From: Pseudomonas sp. LS-2
GTDB taxonomy: Bacteria; Pseudomonadota; Gammaproteobacteria; Pseudomonadales; Pseudomonadaceae
Assembly: GCF_003605735.1 (NCBI RefSeq)
Contig: NZ_QXTJ01000015.1
Coordinates: forward strand, 372,242 to 436,241
DNA length: 64,000 bases
Direction of reading: 5' to 3'
Shown: positions 18,383 through 29,756 of the stretch, piece by piece
Position numbering within the stretch: the stretch's first letter is position 1
Layout of the letters: every line of letters begins with the position of its first letter
The notes under the pieces: generated by a model
What the model saw: only the letters and a program-made list of their open reading frames with translations
What the model was told of the DNA's origin: nothing
Databases searched by the model: none
Program-made: the position numbers and the translations under genes

Positions 18383-21300
18383 TCAGTTAACCCAGACGCG
18401 TGCGTTGCGGAACATGCGCATCCAGGCGCCGTCTTCAGCCCACTCATCCGGACGCCACGAGTTGTTCACTGCACGGAACACGCGCTCAGGGTGCGGCATC
18501 ATGATGGTGACGCGTCCGTCGCGAGTCGTCAGGCCAGTGATACCGCGCGGCGAGCCGTTCGGGTTGGCCGGGTAGGTTTCGGTGACCTTGCCGTGGTTGT
18601 CGACGAAGCGCATGGCCACGGTGCCGGACAGATCGCTTTCCAACAGTGCCTCCGGGGTCTTGAATTCCGCATGACCTTCGCCGTGAGCGATGGCGATCGG
18701 CATACGCGAACCGGCCATGCCTTGCAGGAAGATCGACGCTGATTTCTGGATCTCGACCATCGCGACGCGCGCTTCGAACTGCTCGGAGCGGTTGCGCACG
18801 AAGTGAGGCCAGAACTCGCTGCCCGGAATCAGCTCGTGGAGGTTAGACATCATCTGGCAACCGTTGCACACGCCTAGGGCGAAGCTGTCGCTGCGCTCGA
18901 AAAAGCCCTGGAAAGCGTCACGTGCACGTGTGTTGAACAGTGCCGACTTGGCCCAGCCTTCACCGGCGCCGAGAACGTCGCCATAAGAGAAGCCACCGCA
19001 TGCGACCAGCCCCTTGAACTCGTTCAAGTCGACACGGCCCGCGAGGATGTCAGACATGTGCACGTCTACCGAGGCGAAACCGGCGCGGTCGAACGCTGCC
19101 GCCATTTCCACCTGACCGTTCACACCCTGCTCACGCAGGACCGCCACTTGCGGGCGAACGCCTTTCTTGATGTAAGGCGCGGCGATGTCGTCGTTGACGT
19201 CATAGCCCAGCTTGACGCTCAGGCCCGGGTTGTCTTCTTCCAGCAGTGCGTCGAACTCCTGATCGGCACAATCGGCATTGTCACGCAGACGCTGGATCTG
19301 GTAGCTGGTCTCGCTCCACTGGCGTTGCAGCAGACGACGATCGCCTTTGAACAGTTCTTCGCCGTTCAGGCTGATGGTCACTTCGCTGTTGTTGACCGGC
19401 TGGCCGATCACGGCAACGCAGTTCTCGCCCAGGCCTGCTGCGCTGAACTGTGCGAGCACCAACGGGGTGGCGTCATGACGCACCTGGATCAAGGCGCCCA
19501 GTTCTTCGTTGAACAGGATGGCCGCGGCTTTTTCACGCTTGCCGGTCAGCGTATCGAGTTGCAGGTTCAGACCGCAGTGACCGGCGAAGGCCATCTCCAG
19601 AGCGGTGGTCATCAGACCACCGTCGGAACGGTCGTGGTAAGCCAGCAGATGACCATCGGCGTTGAGGCCCTGAATCACGGCGAAGAACGCCTTCAGGTCT
19701 TCAGCGTCATCGACGTCCGGTGCAGCCTTGCCAAGCTTGCCGTGGGTCTGCGCGAGGATCGACGCACCCATGCGGTTCTGGCCGCGGCCCAGGTCGATCA
19801 GGATGAGGTCTGTGACGCCCTTGTCCATGCGCAGTTGCGGGGTCAGGGTGCCGCGGATATCAGTGACTGGCGCGAAGCCGGTGACGATCAGCGACAGCGG
19901 CGAAGTGACGGTTTTTTCCGCGCCTTCATCGCTCCAGCGAGTCTTCATGGACATCGAGTCCTTGCCCACTGGAATCGTGATCCCCAGCTCAGGGCACAGC
20001 TCCATGCCGACGGCTTTGACGGTGTCATACAGACGCGCGTCTTCACCCGGGTGACCGGCTGCGGACATCCAGTTCGCCGACAGTTTGATGTCGGAGATCT
20101 TGCCGATGCGCGAAGCCGCGATGTTGGTCAGGGTCTCGCCGATTGCCATGCGACCGGACGCAGGAGCGTCCAGCAATGCCAGCGGCGTACGCTCGCCCAT
20201 CGCCATGGCTTCACCGGTGTAAACGTCGAAGCTGGTGGCGGTGACAGCGACGTCAGCCACGGGCACTTGCCACGGGCCGACCATTTGATCGCGGTTGACC
20301 AGACCGGTGATGCTGCGGTCACCAATGGTGATCAGGAAGCTCTTGCTCGCCACGGCCGGGTGATGCAACACGCGCTGTACGCTGTCTTCGAGGTCCAGGG
20401 TGCTCGGATCGAAATCGTCGCCCAGCTCGGTTTCGCGAGTGGCCGAGCGGTGCATGCGCGGCGCCTTGCCCAGTAACACTTCCAGTGGCATGTCCACCGG
20501 GCTGTTGCCGAAGTGGCTGTCGGTGACCGTCAGTTGTGGCTCTTCGGTGGCTTCGCCGACTACGGCAAACGGGCAACGCTCACGTTCGCAGATGGCTTTG
20601 AAACGCTCGAAATCAGGGGCGCTGACGGCTAGAACGTAACGTTCCTGGGACTCGTTGCTCCAGATCTCCAGGGGCGCCATGCCTGGCTCGTCGTTCGGCA
20701 CGTTACGCAGTTCGAAGCGACCGCCACGGCCGCCGTCGTTGACCAGTTCAGGGAACGCGTTGGACAGACCGCCCGCGCCGACGTCGTGAATGAAGGCGAT
20801 CGGGTTGGCGTCGCCCAGCTGCCAGCAACGGTCGATCACTTCCTGGCAACGGCGCTCCATCTCAGGGTTTTCACGCTGAACGGACGCGAAATCCAGATCC
20901 GCCGAGCTGGTGCCGGTCGCCATGGACGAAGCCGCGCCACCACCCAGACCGATCAGCATTGCCGGACCACCGAGCACGATCAGCTTCGCGCCGATGGTGA
21001 TTTCGCCCTTCTGTACGTGCTCTTCGCGGATGTTGCCCATACCACCGGCCAGCATGATCGGCTTGTGGTAACCCCGCACTTCTTCGCCGTGCGGGGTGTT
21101 GATGCTTTGTTCGAAGGTACGGAAGTAGCCGGTCAGGGCCGGACGACCGAATTCGTTGTTGAACGCGGCGCCGCCCAGCGGGCCTTCGATCATGATGTCC
21201 AGCGGGGTAACGATACGCTCGGGCTTGCCGTACGGCTTCTCCCAAGGCTGCTCGAAACCTGGAATGTTCAGGTTGGAAACGGTGAAGCCAGTCAGGCCAG

Positions 21301-22282
21301 CCTTTGGCTTGGCGCCACGGCCGGTTGCGCCTTCGTCACGAATCTCGCCGCCGGAACCGGTCGATGCGCCCGGAAAAGGAGCGATGGCAGTCGGGTGGTT
21401 GTGGGTTTCCACCTTCATCAGAATGTGCACCGGCTCCTGCACCGCACCGTACTGGCGGGTTTCAGGGTTCGGGAAGAAACGGCCTGCCACGCTACCGACG
21501 ATGACCGAAGCGTTGTCCTTGTACGCCGACAGCACGCCTTCGTTGTGCATCTGGTAGGTGTTCTTGATCATGCCGAACAGGCTTTTTTCCTGGCTCTGAC
21601 CATCGATGTCCCAACTCGCGTTGAAGATCTTGTGACGGCAGTGCTCGGAGTTCGCCTGAGCGAACATCATCAGTTCGATGTCGTGCGGGTTGCGCTTCAA
21701 GCCAACGAACGCGTTGACCAGATAATCGATTTCGTCTTCGGCCAGGGCCAGGCCCAGTTCGACGTTGGCTTTTTCCAGCGCGGCACGACCGCCACCCAGT
21801 ACGTCGACTGCAGTCAGCGGCTTCGGTTCGGCGTGGCTGAACAGACCGGCTGCCTGCTCGAGCGCGCCCAGCACAAGCTGGGTCATGCGGTCGTGCAGGA
21901 TGTCGGCGATCAGCTGTGCTTCAGCTTCGCTGAACTGCCCTTCTACATAGAAGGCAATACCGCGCTCAAGACGCTGGACCTTGGTCAGGCTGCAGTTGCG
22001 GGCAATATCGGTAGCCTTGCTCGACCACGGCGAGATGGTGCCGAAACGCGGCAGCACCAGAAACAGACGGCCACGAGGCTCTTGAACCGGCACGCTAGGG
22101 CCGTACTTCAACAGACGGGCAAGGACTTGCTGCTCATCCTCGGTCAGAACGCCGGTAACCTCAGCGAAGTGAGCGAATTCAGCGTACAGGCCACTGACAG
22201 CCGGAACTTTATCGTTCAGCTGCTCAAGTAATTTCTTGTGGCGGAAGGCGGAAAGGGCGGGAGCACCACGCAAGATCAACAT
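18383..22282 (-). CDS. purL: Phosphoribosylformylglycinamidine synthase (large, single-chain)
   Basis: The 1299-residue enzyme converts formyl-GAR to formyl-GAM with glutamine and ATP (purine step 4). N-terminal PurS-like and linker domains, a duplicated AIR-synthase-like synthetase core (first half with [12 protein letters not shown] and [19 protein letters not shown]) and a C-terminal class I glutaminase (GVCNGCQMM with the nucleophile Cys, HGEGHAEF with catalytic His) are all visible. The ATG at 22280-22282 gives the family start [14 protein letters not shown]; the frame extends a further 120 non-homologous codons upstream. Confidence 0.97.
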   Translation of the reverse strand: MLILRGAPALSAFRHKKLLEQLNDKVPAVSGLYAEFAHFAEVTGVLTEDEQQVLARLLKYGPSVPVQEPRGRLFLVLPRFGTISPWSSKATDIARNCSLTKVQRLERGIAFYVEGQFSEAEAQLIADILHDRMTQLVLGALEQAAGLFSHAEPKPLTAVDVLGGGRAALEKANVELGLALAEDEIDYLVNAFVGLKRNPHDIELMMFAQANSEHCRHKIFNASWDIDGQSQEKSLFGMIKNTYQMHNEGVLSAYKDNASVIVGSVAGRFFPNPETRQYGAVQEPVHILMKVETHNHPTAIAPFPGASTGSGGEIRDEGATGRGAKPKAGLTGFTVSNLNIPGFEQPWEKPYGKPERIVTPLDIMIEGPLGGAAFNNEFGRPALTGYFRTFEQSINTPHGEEVRGYHKPIMLAGGMGNIREEHVQKGEITIGAKLIVLGGPAMLIGLGGGAASSMATGTSSADLDFASVQRENPEMERRCQEVIDRCWQLGDANPIAFIHDVGAGGLSNAFPELVNDGGRGGRFELRNVPNDEPGMAPLEIWSNESQERYVLAVSAPDFERFKAICERERCPFAVVGEATEEPQLTVTDSHFGNSPVDMPLEVLLGKAPRMHRSATRETELGDDFDPSTLDLEDSVQRVLHHPAVASKSFLITIGDRSITGLVNRDQMVGPWQVPVADVAVTATSFDVYTGEAMAMGERTPLALLDAPASGRMAIGETLTNIAASRIGKISDIKLSANWMSAAGHPGEDARLYDTVKAVGMELCPELGITIPVGKDSMSMKTRWSDEGAEKTVTSPLSLIVTGFAPVTDIRGTLTPQLRMDKGVTDLILIDLGRGQNRMGASILAQTHGKLGKAAPDVDDAEDLKAFFAVIQGLNADGHLLAYHDRSDGGLMTTALEMAFAGHCGLNLQLDTLTGKREKAAAILFNEELGALIQVRHDATPLVLAQFSAAGLGENCVAVIGQPVNNSEVTISLNGEELFKGDRRLLQRQWSETSYQIQRLRDNADCADQEFDALLEEDNPGLSVKLGYDVNDDIAAPYIKKGVRPQVAVLREQGVNGQVEMAAAFDRAGFASVDVHMSDILAGRVDLNEFKGLVACGGFSYGDVLGAGEGWAKSALFNTRARDAFQGFFERSDSFALGVCNGCQMMSNLHELIPGSEFWPHFVRNRSEQFEARVAMVEIQKSASIFLQGMAGSRMPIAIAHGEGHAEFKTPEALLESDLSGTVAMRFVDNHGKVTETYPANPNGSPRGITGLTTRDGRVTIMMPHPERVFRAVNNSWRPDEWAEDGAWMRMFRNARVWVN

Positions 22283-22403
22283 CGTCGGGACAGCCTCGGG
22301 GAAGGGGGTGTGCTTTGAGGCCGTGCATTCTAGCCTAAACCGCCACTTTCGGCACCCGAAACCACGGCCTCGACGCGCCCGAATGTCGGTGTTCACGCAT
22401 TGA

Positions 22404-23957
<1,554 letters not shown>

Positions 23958-24012
23958 TCTTTTGTCGATGCTGAGGTCGGGGGCTGATCCGTTAGCTGCG
24001 GGGATGCTTTTT

Positions 24013-24223
24013 GTTCTGGCTAACGCCAGACCTGTTTCGACTTCGTCGAGTTACTTGAAAGCACCAAGTAACCAAGTGCCTGCGCTCCCTTCCCGGCCCG
24101 ACTTCGTCGGGTTCCCTGCGCACAGGTTCCGTTCCGTGGGCCCGCCGCAAACGGGCCATCCATGGCCCGATGCGGCTCTCGCGGCATCCATGCCGCTCGA
24201 CCCACTCCACGAAACCTGTGCTC
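24013..24223 (+). repeat. Left arm of a long imperfect inverted repeat
   Basis: Read 5'-3', this arm lines up end to end with the reverse complement of 24438-24650. Identical blocks include GTTTCGACTTCGTCGAGTTA, GGGCCATCCATGGCCC and GCTCGACCCACTCC, separated by diverged stretches. Similar blocks are known informally as recurrent intergenic sequence in Pseudomonas genomes; that recurrence is from general knowledge, not seen here. Confidence 0.85.
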
Positions 24224-24288
24224 CGGCCGGGAAAAGTCGCAATTTGTGGCGTCTGCAAGATTTGCGTTCAAGAACCCCACACCTTTAC

Positions 24289-24356
24289 GCAGCAGTCCGG
24301 CTTGCCGGCGGCGGCGATCTCAAGGACCCCACCGCTGGCAAGCCGGACTGCTGCAG
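24289..24356. repeat. Inverted REP pair in the loop of the long inverted repeat
   Basis: GCAGCAGTCCGGCTTGCCGG and CTGGCAAGCCGGACTGCTGC enclose a GCGGCGATCTCAAGGACCCC spacer. It sits near the middle of the larger repeat, giving a nested palindrome. Confidence 0.85.
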
Positions 24357-24437
24357 GAAGGTGTCGTGCTTTTGATTTGTTTTTGATCTTGATGCGCAAT
24401 GGCACAGACACCGCCAAACGCGACTTGGGTGCAGGCT

Positions 24438-24650
24438 GAACGCAGGTCTCGCGGAGTGGGTCGAGCCGCATGGATGCGGCGAGAGGCGTGTGGGCCATGG
24501 ATGGCCCATTCACGCCGGGCCCACGGAGCGAGACCGGAGTGAAGGAAGTCTGACGAAGTCAGACCCCAGCCAGGAGTAAAAGCCCTTGGTTACTTGGGGC
24601 TTTTCCAAGTAACTCGACGAAGTCGAAACGCTTCTGCCGTTAGGCAGAAC
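24438..24650 (-). repeat. Right arm of the long imperfect inverted repeat
   Basis: Inverted partner of 24013-24223. It carries the complementary blocks TAACTCGACGAAGTCGAAAC, GGGCCATGGATGGCCC and GGAGTGGGTCGAGC in the expected reverse order. It ends 51 bases before the tadA stop, so minus-strand transcripts leaving tadA would run through the whole structure. Confidence 0.85.
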
Positions 24651-24700
24651 CGGGGATAGGATGAGCGCCATTAAAATAGCGGCGTACTCAAATCCCAGAG

Positions 24701-25183
24701 CTAAGACCTCGCCCTTCTCATCCTGAAAAACTCGCTCAGCATCGTCCCGCACTCCTCGCCCAATACGCCGCCCTCGAACAGCACGCGGTGATTGAGAAAC
24801 GGCTGGGTAAAGAACTGACCCTGGCTTTGAACCACGCCCGCCTTGGGCTCGGTGGCGCCGTAGACCACACGCGTGATGCGTGAATGCACGATCAAACCTG
24901 CACACATGCTGCAAGGCTCCAGCGTGACGTACAGCGTGGCGCCCGGCAGGCGATAGTTGCTCACCGCCTGAGCGGCATTGCGAATCGCGACCATCTCCGC
25001 GTGGGCGCTCGGGTCGCTGCCACTGATCGGGCAGTTGTAACCCCGCCCGATGATCACGCCATCCTGAACCACAACCGCACCCACCGGGACCTCTCCCAGC
25101 ATTGCGCCCTCGGAGGCCAGAACCAGTGCTTCGCGCATGAAATGCTGATCGCGGCTGCGATCAATGATTTGCGGCTGCCGCAT
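24701..25183 (-). CDS. tadA: tRNA-specific adenosine deaminase
   Basis: TadA (160 residues) converts A34 to inosine in tRNA-Arg(ACG), required for CGN decoding. Zinc and catalytic residues are clear: H61 and E63 in SAHAEM and C91/C94 in EPCSMC. The start at 25183 (MRQPQIIDRSRDQHFMREAL) overlaps the stop of the multicopper oxidase gene as TAATG, which implies coupled translation. The frame extends further upstream, but only inside the oxidase gene. Confidence 0.95.
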   Translation of the reverse strand: MRQPQIIDRSRDQHFMREALVLASEGAMLGEVPVGAVVVQDGVIIGRGYNCPISGSDPSAHAEMVAIRNAAQAVSNYRLPGATLYVTLEPCSMCAGLIVHSRITRVVYGATEPKAGVVQSQGQFFTQPFLNHRVLFEGGVLGEECGTMLSEFFRMRRARS

Positions 25184-26553
25184 TACGAAACCTCGATAGC
25201 TGCCATAAGACCCGTCTCCATGTGATCGATCACATGGCAGTGGAACATCCACACGCCGGGATTATCCGCTACCAGCGCTATGCGTGCGCGCTCGTTTCGC
25301 CCTAAAAGATAGGTGTCGGTGAAATAAGGGATCACCTCCTTGCGACTGGAGGCGATCACCTTGAAACTCATCCCGTGCAGGTGAATGGGATGCTGGTACT
25401 GGGTCATGTTCTTCAGTTCGAAAATGTAACTCTTGCCCCTCATCAGCTTTGCAATGGGGCGGTCGGCACAGGTCTTGTCGGTGATGTCCCAGGCCTGGCC
25501 GTTGATCTGCCACAGGCTGGGCGGCTTGCCCTCGGCGTTGACCGACATCGAGCCTACCCATTCGAAGTTGAAGTTGAGTTTTTCGGCGTTGGCCAGATCA
25601 GGCTCGGCAACCGGATTGGCCGGCAGTTCTGGCGGCCAGTCACCGGGGGCATCATTGTTGGCAACCGAGCGAAAGGTTCCCAGACGCACGGGCCCGTTAC
25701 GCAGCGCCAACGCCTCCCCTGCCGGTGGCGCCTTGATCGCCAAACAGATGCGCATCCCCGGCCCTAGCCAGTAATCCTTGCCCAGCGCGCGCGGTTTGAC
25801 CGGATTGCCGTCAAGGGCGTAGATCATCGCCTGCGCCCCCGGCAGGTTCAGCCGATAGGTCACGGTGTTGTCGAGGTTGAGAATACGCACGCGCGTAATT
25901 TGCCCCGCTGGCAATTCGACAACGGCCTGAGGCACACCGTTGATGGTCGATAAACGCCCGGCAGTACCTTCCCGGGCCGCTTCGCGAGTGATGCTGAAAT
26001 CGGTGAAAGCGCCCTCTTCGTCCACATGCCAGCTCTTCAGACTGACGACCCGCTCATGCAGGAAACCGGTAGCTTCGCACTCCTCGACGATCAACGGCCC
26101 GACCAGGCCGCGCCCCAGCTCTTCGCTGCTGCTGACGTGCGGGTGATACCAATAGCTGCCAGCATCCGGCACGCGAAATTTGTAGTCAAAATACTCACCC
26201 GGTTTTACCGGTAGCTGGGACACATACGGCACGCCGTCCATTTCCAGCGGAAGGCGAATGCCATGCCAGTGAATCGTGGTTTCGACCGGCAACCGGTTGA
26301 TGAAACGTACCCGCAACCACTCACCCTGCCGAACCCGCAATTCAGTCCCAGGTGCCGACGCGCCAAACGCCCAGGCCGGTGTCTGGTAACCGGGCACGAG
26401 TTCGACATCTAAAGGCGCTGCGATCAGCTCGTAGTCATGCCCTTCTCCCGGACCGCGCTTGCCGAGCCAGTAACGCGAAGCGCCGCCCGCGCCCAGCCCG
26501 ACCACGGCAAGACCGGCCAGACCTCCGAGAATTTGTCGACGGGTGAAGGACAT
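25183..26553 (-). CDS. Tat-exported multicopper oxidase
   Basis: This 456-residue cupredoxin-type oxidase begins with a twin-arginine signal (SFTRRQILGG then a hydrophobic stretch), so it is folded with copper in the cytoplasm and exported to the periplasm. All copper-site motifs are present: HWHG, HPH, HPIHLHG and HCHVIDHMETGLM. The type 1 axial position, which is Met in CueO, reads as L449 here. No Met-rich insert like that of CueO is seen. Likely substrates are metal ions or phenols; which is unknown. Start ATG is at 26551-26553. It is co-transcribed with tadA. Confidence 0.9.
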   Translation of the reverse strand: MSFTRRQILGGLAGLAVVGLGAGGASRYWLGKRGPGEGHDYELIAAPLDVELVPGYQTPAWAFGASAPGTELRVRQGEWLRVRFINRLPVETTIHWHGIRLPLEMDGVPYVSQLPVKPGEYFDYKFRVPDAGSYWYHPHVSSSEELGRGLVGPLIVEECEATGFLHERVVSLKSWHVDEEGAFTDFSITREAAREGTAGRLSTINGVPQAVVELPAGQITRVRILNLDNTVTYRLNLPGAQAMIYALDGNPVKPRALGKDYWLGPGMRICLAIKAPPAGEALALRNGPVRLGTFRSVANNDAPGDWPPELPANPVAEPDLANAEKLNFNFEWVGSMSVNAEGKPPSLWQINGQAWDITDKTCADRPIAKLMRGKSYIFELKNMTQYQHPIHLHGMSFKVIASSRKEVIPYFTDTYLLGRNERARIALVADNPGVWMFHCHVIDHMETGLMAAIEVS

Positions 26554-26664
26554 CAGCAAAAACACCTGAACAATGAAAGCGAATGGGAACGCGGAACCAA
26601 GAGCACATGCGAGCGGCGAATACGATACTCCTGCATTTATAGAAAACTAGGAAAAGTCAGGCGC

Positions 26665-26681
26665 GGTACATATTTAGTACC
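26665..26681. promoter_or_regulatory. Palindrome upstream of the large toxin-like gene, candidate operator
   Basis: GGTAC and GTACC surround the 7-base AT spacer atattta, 55 bases before the ATG at 26736, inside a locally AT-rich stretch that also contains TTATAGAAAAC. The arrangement suits a dimeric regulator or promoter element, but no regulator can be named. Confidence 0.3.
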
Positions 26682-26735
26682 AATTGAACGAGGCAAACGC
26701 CGAAGCTGGCGGCTCATTCATCAAGGACGACGGAT

Positions 26736-29669
26736 ATGACTTCCTTTACTTCCTCTGTTCCTCAGCCCTCTGCCGATCACCAGCAGCTCAATGCGATGGC
26801 TCGACAATTGGTCGACACCTGCCCGGACATGCGCCAAATGGCCCGCGACGTAGCCAACGACATCCTGCATAAGTTTGGTTTGAGCCACCTCGAACCTGAC
26901 ACCGTTTACTGGCATCGATTTGACCGCTCCGTCAGCAGCGCCCTGACGTTCACCGGCTGGCAGCATCTGAGCAAACCGGTCGAATCGCTGACGTTGCCAC
27001 AACTGGTCATGCACCGCTTCAGCGCCAACGACCAGGACAACGCCGACAATCTGCAGATGATGGGCGGCTTTTACACCGCGGGGCCGGATGCAGAGACCTT
27101 CGACGAAAGCAACGAAGTGCGTTTGTTGCCCGCCGACGTACTGAGCGTGTTCTGGACGCTGAATGTCAAAGCGCGGTTCAACGACAAGATGGCCACATTC
27201 TGGAGAGACTGCGCGGATGAATTCAGAACGCTGGCCAAGGCAAACTTCATCGCCAAGGCACTGGACGCTCTCGAAGCCGGCATGCTGAGCACACCTGAGT
27301 TCACAGCGCTTAGCACCGCGCTGGGCCTGGACCTTTCCCAACCCGTCAGCGTGTCGATGCTGCAGTCGCAACCACCTCTGGCTGAGGGCGTGCGCGTCGC
27401 GACCCTTGATATTGCAGGTTACGAGGCCAGCGATATCCTGCGTATCGTCGAGCCCGGCGGCCGCCAATTCCTGTATGTGCCAGGTGAGACAGATGCCATC
27501 CACGTGTTTGAAACGCCGGAGGCGCTGCAGTGGTGGCTGATGACCCACACCGATAAAATCGACAACCGCACGCAGTTCATGTCGCACTTCCCGATGTCCA
27601 CCCATGCCGAGGGCGGCCACGGGGTAGGTCTGCACCACGCGCTGGACCTCATGTTCTTCAACTGGGGTGACCATGATCAAACCGTCATCAACCGCGCCGA
27701 CCGCACGTTGACCAATGATCCATTCACCCACCTTCGCGATGCTACCAAAGCCCGGATGCAAGCGGATTCGGACTTCGCACTGCACTCCAATGGCGAGCTG
27801 CGAAAACAGATGTGGATGGGCTATCTGCGCGCCTTCAATCAGGTGTTCGGCGCGATGGCCGCAATTGACTGGCCTGTGGCACTGGCGGTCGTCGGTGCCG
27901 GCATCGCCGACGTGGGTCTGAACATCGATCAGGCGGTCACCGGGCACACCACTGCCGAACGCAAGCGCGGTGTGACGGGAGCCATCCTCGGCAGCATTGA
28001 CGTGCTGCTCAACAGCCTGTTTTTGGTTGGGGGAGTATCCGCAGAGGCCGGCGAACCGGTCGTTGAGGTTGAAACGGAAGGGTTGGCGGAGCCGACCGAT
28101 GAGTCCTCGCTGCCAGTCAAGGCCCCTGAACCTCTGCCGCCCGGCCCGACCTATCCCGAAGGGCAGGATGAAATACTGGCGACATTCGAGACCAACGAAC
28201 TGCTGGAAGGCTTCGCCTCACCTGCGACAGAAGGCCCGATGCGCGGGATCTACATGAATGAAATCGGCGAGACCTACATTTCGATCGAGGGCTTCGCCTA
28301 TCAGGTTCGCCATGTCAAAGAACTCAACACATGGGTCATCATTGATCCGCAGAACCCTTTCTCGTTTTATCGCAATGCGCCCGTGCGCATGACTGATGCG
28401 GGGCAATGGGAGTTGATCGACCGTCCTGGCCTGCGCGGTGGCGGTAAGTTTCTGGGCAAGCTTCCCTGGAGAGGCCCTGCATCGTCTTCAAGTACGTCTC
28501 TGCCGACAACTTACGACATGCCGGAGAACCTGAGGGAAGTGCTTCGTCCGGATATCGAAAACCCCAACGACAAACCTTTCGAGGGCTACCTGAACCCCGC
28601 GACAGATAACAGCGCCCTTGAAGCCTTCTTCGTGATGCGTAACAACCTGGTGAGCGACACAGAAGCCTTTTTTGCGAATACGCGGGTTCCAGATCGCCCG
28701 ACCATACCGCACATAGCGAGTGAGGCTACCGCCAAGGAGGCGCTCAAACAACTTTATGAAGATACCGCCGGCGTCGTCATCGGCGAAAGCCACAACAGCG
28801 TTGGCAGCAAGCGATTCCTTATCGATAACATGCGCCAGTTGGCAAAACAGAAAGTCCGCACGCTGTATCTGGAACACCTGTTAACCGATCTGCACCAGGC
28901 GGACCTGGACCTGTTCGCCAAGTCGGGAAAAATGCCGGAGAAACTGAAAGCATATCTTGAGTATCTGGATGGAGGCCACCGCACCGACAGTACAGGCGAA
29001 TACACGTTTCTGAATCTTGTGAAGGCTGCCAATGAAAACCGCATTCGCATCCGCGCCATAGACTGCATGAGCAGCTACCGGCTCGCAGGTTTGTCGAACC
29101 CGTCCGGCTCGCTACGAATCAAGATGATGAACTATTTTGCTCACACCGTTATCCGGGCGGATCAGGCGGCCTTGGACAATGGAAAATGGATAGCGCTGGT
29201 GGGCAATGCTCATGCGAACACCTTCAAGGGTGTCGCGGGTTTGGCCGAGCTCGAAGGCGCGATCGGTCTGCGAGTGGAAGACGTTGCTCTCGGCCAAACC
29301 CATGGATTCGCGCCGGATCCCGGACAAGACGCCATAACCGCGCTGGGGCGACCAGCAGGCCGAGTCACCAGTGATTTACGACTCCAGACGGAAGTTGCCG
29401 GCCTCAAGCCTCCTGGAACGGGTCCCACGACTTCTGTCGAATCTCGCCTGTCCCGAGTCGGGACATTCATCATCCAGCGCACCGCGGGCAAGGCAGAACT
29501 GCTTCATCGCAGTGCAAATGGGTCAATCGTCCGCACGCCGATAAAGTCTGATGGTGGTCGCCTGTTCATAGAGCGCCCAAAATGGACACAGATCAGCGGG
29601 CGGCGCTTCAACTCCCTCGAAGGGCTGATCACGGCGCTCCATATGATCGGCTTGAAACAAGCGGCCTGA
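26736..29669 (+). CDS. Large toxin-like protein: dermonecrotic-toxin-type N-terminus and ChaN/PMT-C2-like C-terminal domain
   Basis: This 977-residue protein has no N-terminal signal peptide and a Ser/Thr-rich first 15 residues. Residues ~50-290 (e.g. TVYWHRFDRSVSSALTFTGW, LPQLVMHRF) resemble the N-terminal region of Pseudomonas proteins annotated as dermonecrotic-toxin-domain toxins. Two hydrophobic stretches (~372-395 and ~413-433) could insert in a membrane. A small module at ~505-562 (IYMNEIGETYISIEGFAYQV) follows. Residues ~665-850 form a ChaN/TIKI/erythromycin-esterase/PMT-C2-like domain with GESH (E684, H686), LYLEH (E713, H714), H748, D776 and GNAH (H826) at catalytic-like positions. 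AAGGA lies 8 bases before the ATG. It is a single gene with its own terminator. Domain calls are from memory of the families; the target is unknown. Confidence 0.7.
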   Translation: MTSFTSSVPQPSADHQQLNAMARQLVDTCPDMRQMARDVANDILHKFGLSHLEPDTVYWHRFDRSVSSALTFTGWQHLSKPVESLTLPQLVMHRFSANDQDNADNLQMMGGFYTAGPDAETFDESNEVRLLPADVLSVFWTLNVKARFNDKMATFWRDCADEFRTLAKANFIAKALDALEAGMLSTPEFTALSTALGLDLSQPVSVSMLQSQPPLAEGVRVATLDIAGYEASDILRIVEPGGRQFLYVPGETDAIHVFETPEALQWWLMTHTDKIDNRTQFMSHFPMSTHAEGGHGVGLHHALDLMFFNWGDHDQTVINRADRTLTNDPFTHLRDATKARMQADSDFALHSNGELRKQMWMGYLRAFNQVFGAMAAIDWPVALAVVGAGIADVGLNIDQAVTGHTTAERKRGVTGAILGSIDVLLNSLFLVGGVSAEAGEPVVEVETEGLAEPTDESSLPVKAPEPLPPGPTYPEGQDEILATFETNELLEGFASPATEGPMRGIYMNEIGETYISIEGFAYQVRHVKELNTWVIIDPQNPFSFYRNAPVRMTDAGQWELIDRPGLRGGGKFLGKLPWRGPASSSSTSLPTTYDMPENLREVLRPDIENPNDKPFEGYLNPATDNSALEAFFVMRNNLVSDTEAFFANTRVPDRPTIPHIASEATAKEALKQLYEDTAGVVIGESHNSVGSKRFLIDNMRQLAKQKVRTLYLEHLLTDLHQADLDLFAKSGKMPEKLKAYLEYLDGGHRTDSTGEYTFLNLVKAANENRIRIRAIDCMSSYRLAGLSNPSGSLRIKMMNYFAHTVIRADQAALDNGKWIALVGNAHANTFKGVAGLAELEGAIGLRVEDVALGQTHGFAPDPGQDAITALGRPAGRVTSDLRLQTEVAGLKPPGTGPTTSVESRLSRVGTFIIQRTAGKAELLHRSANGSIVRTPIKSDGGRLFIERPKWTQISGRRFNSLEGLITALHMIGLKQAA

Positions 29670-29673
29670 AACG

Positions 29674-29712
29674 AAAAAGCCGGTTGAACCCAAGGGGTTC
29701 ATCCGGCTTTTC
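29674..29712. terminator. Bidirectional terminator between the toxin-like gene and guaA
   Basis: AAAAGCCGG (29675-29683) pairs with CCGGCTTTT (29703-29711), with a second inner stem TGAACCC/GGGTTCA. It lies 5 bases past the toxin-like gene and serves the convergent guaA as well. Confidence 0.88.
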
Positions 29713-29756
29713 CGCGCAGTCACTGCAAGCGCGTTACAACGCCTTCAGCTCGGGAA

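Larger units (their letters stand above)
23958..24700. other. Non-coding region between mltF and tadA, mostly a long inverted repeat
   Basis: No credible protein gene lies in these 743 bases. Short open frames exist on both strands, but they are explained by the repeat arms and the REP pair and show no ribosome sites or family resemblance. The arms and the central REP pair are listed separately. Confidence 0.8.

Noticed and set aside
23992..24513. Several 60-90 codon open frames in the mltF-tadA gap
   Set aside because: They fall within the inverted-repeat arms and REP pair, overlap on both strands, and lack ribosome sites and family resemblance.
26593..26620. GGAACC upstream of the toxin-like gene, resembling the first half of a HrpL (hrp box) promoter
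   Set aside because: The required CCAC-type second half is absent 15-17 bases downstream (the sequence there reads GGCGAAT), so type III regulation is not supported.
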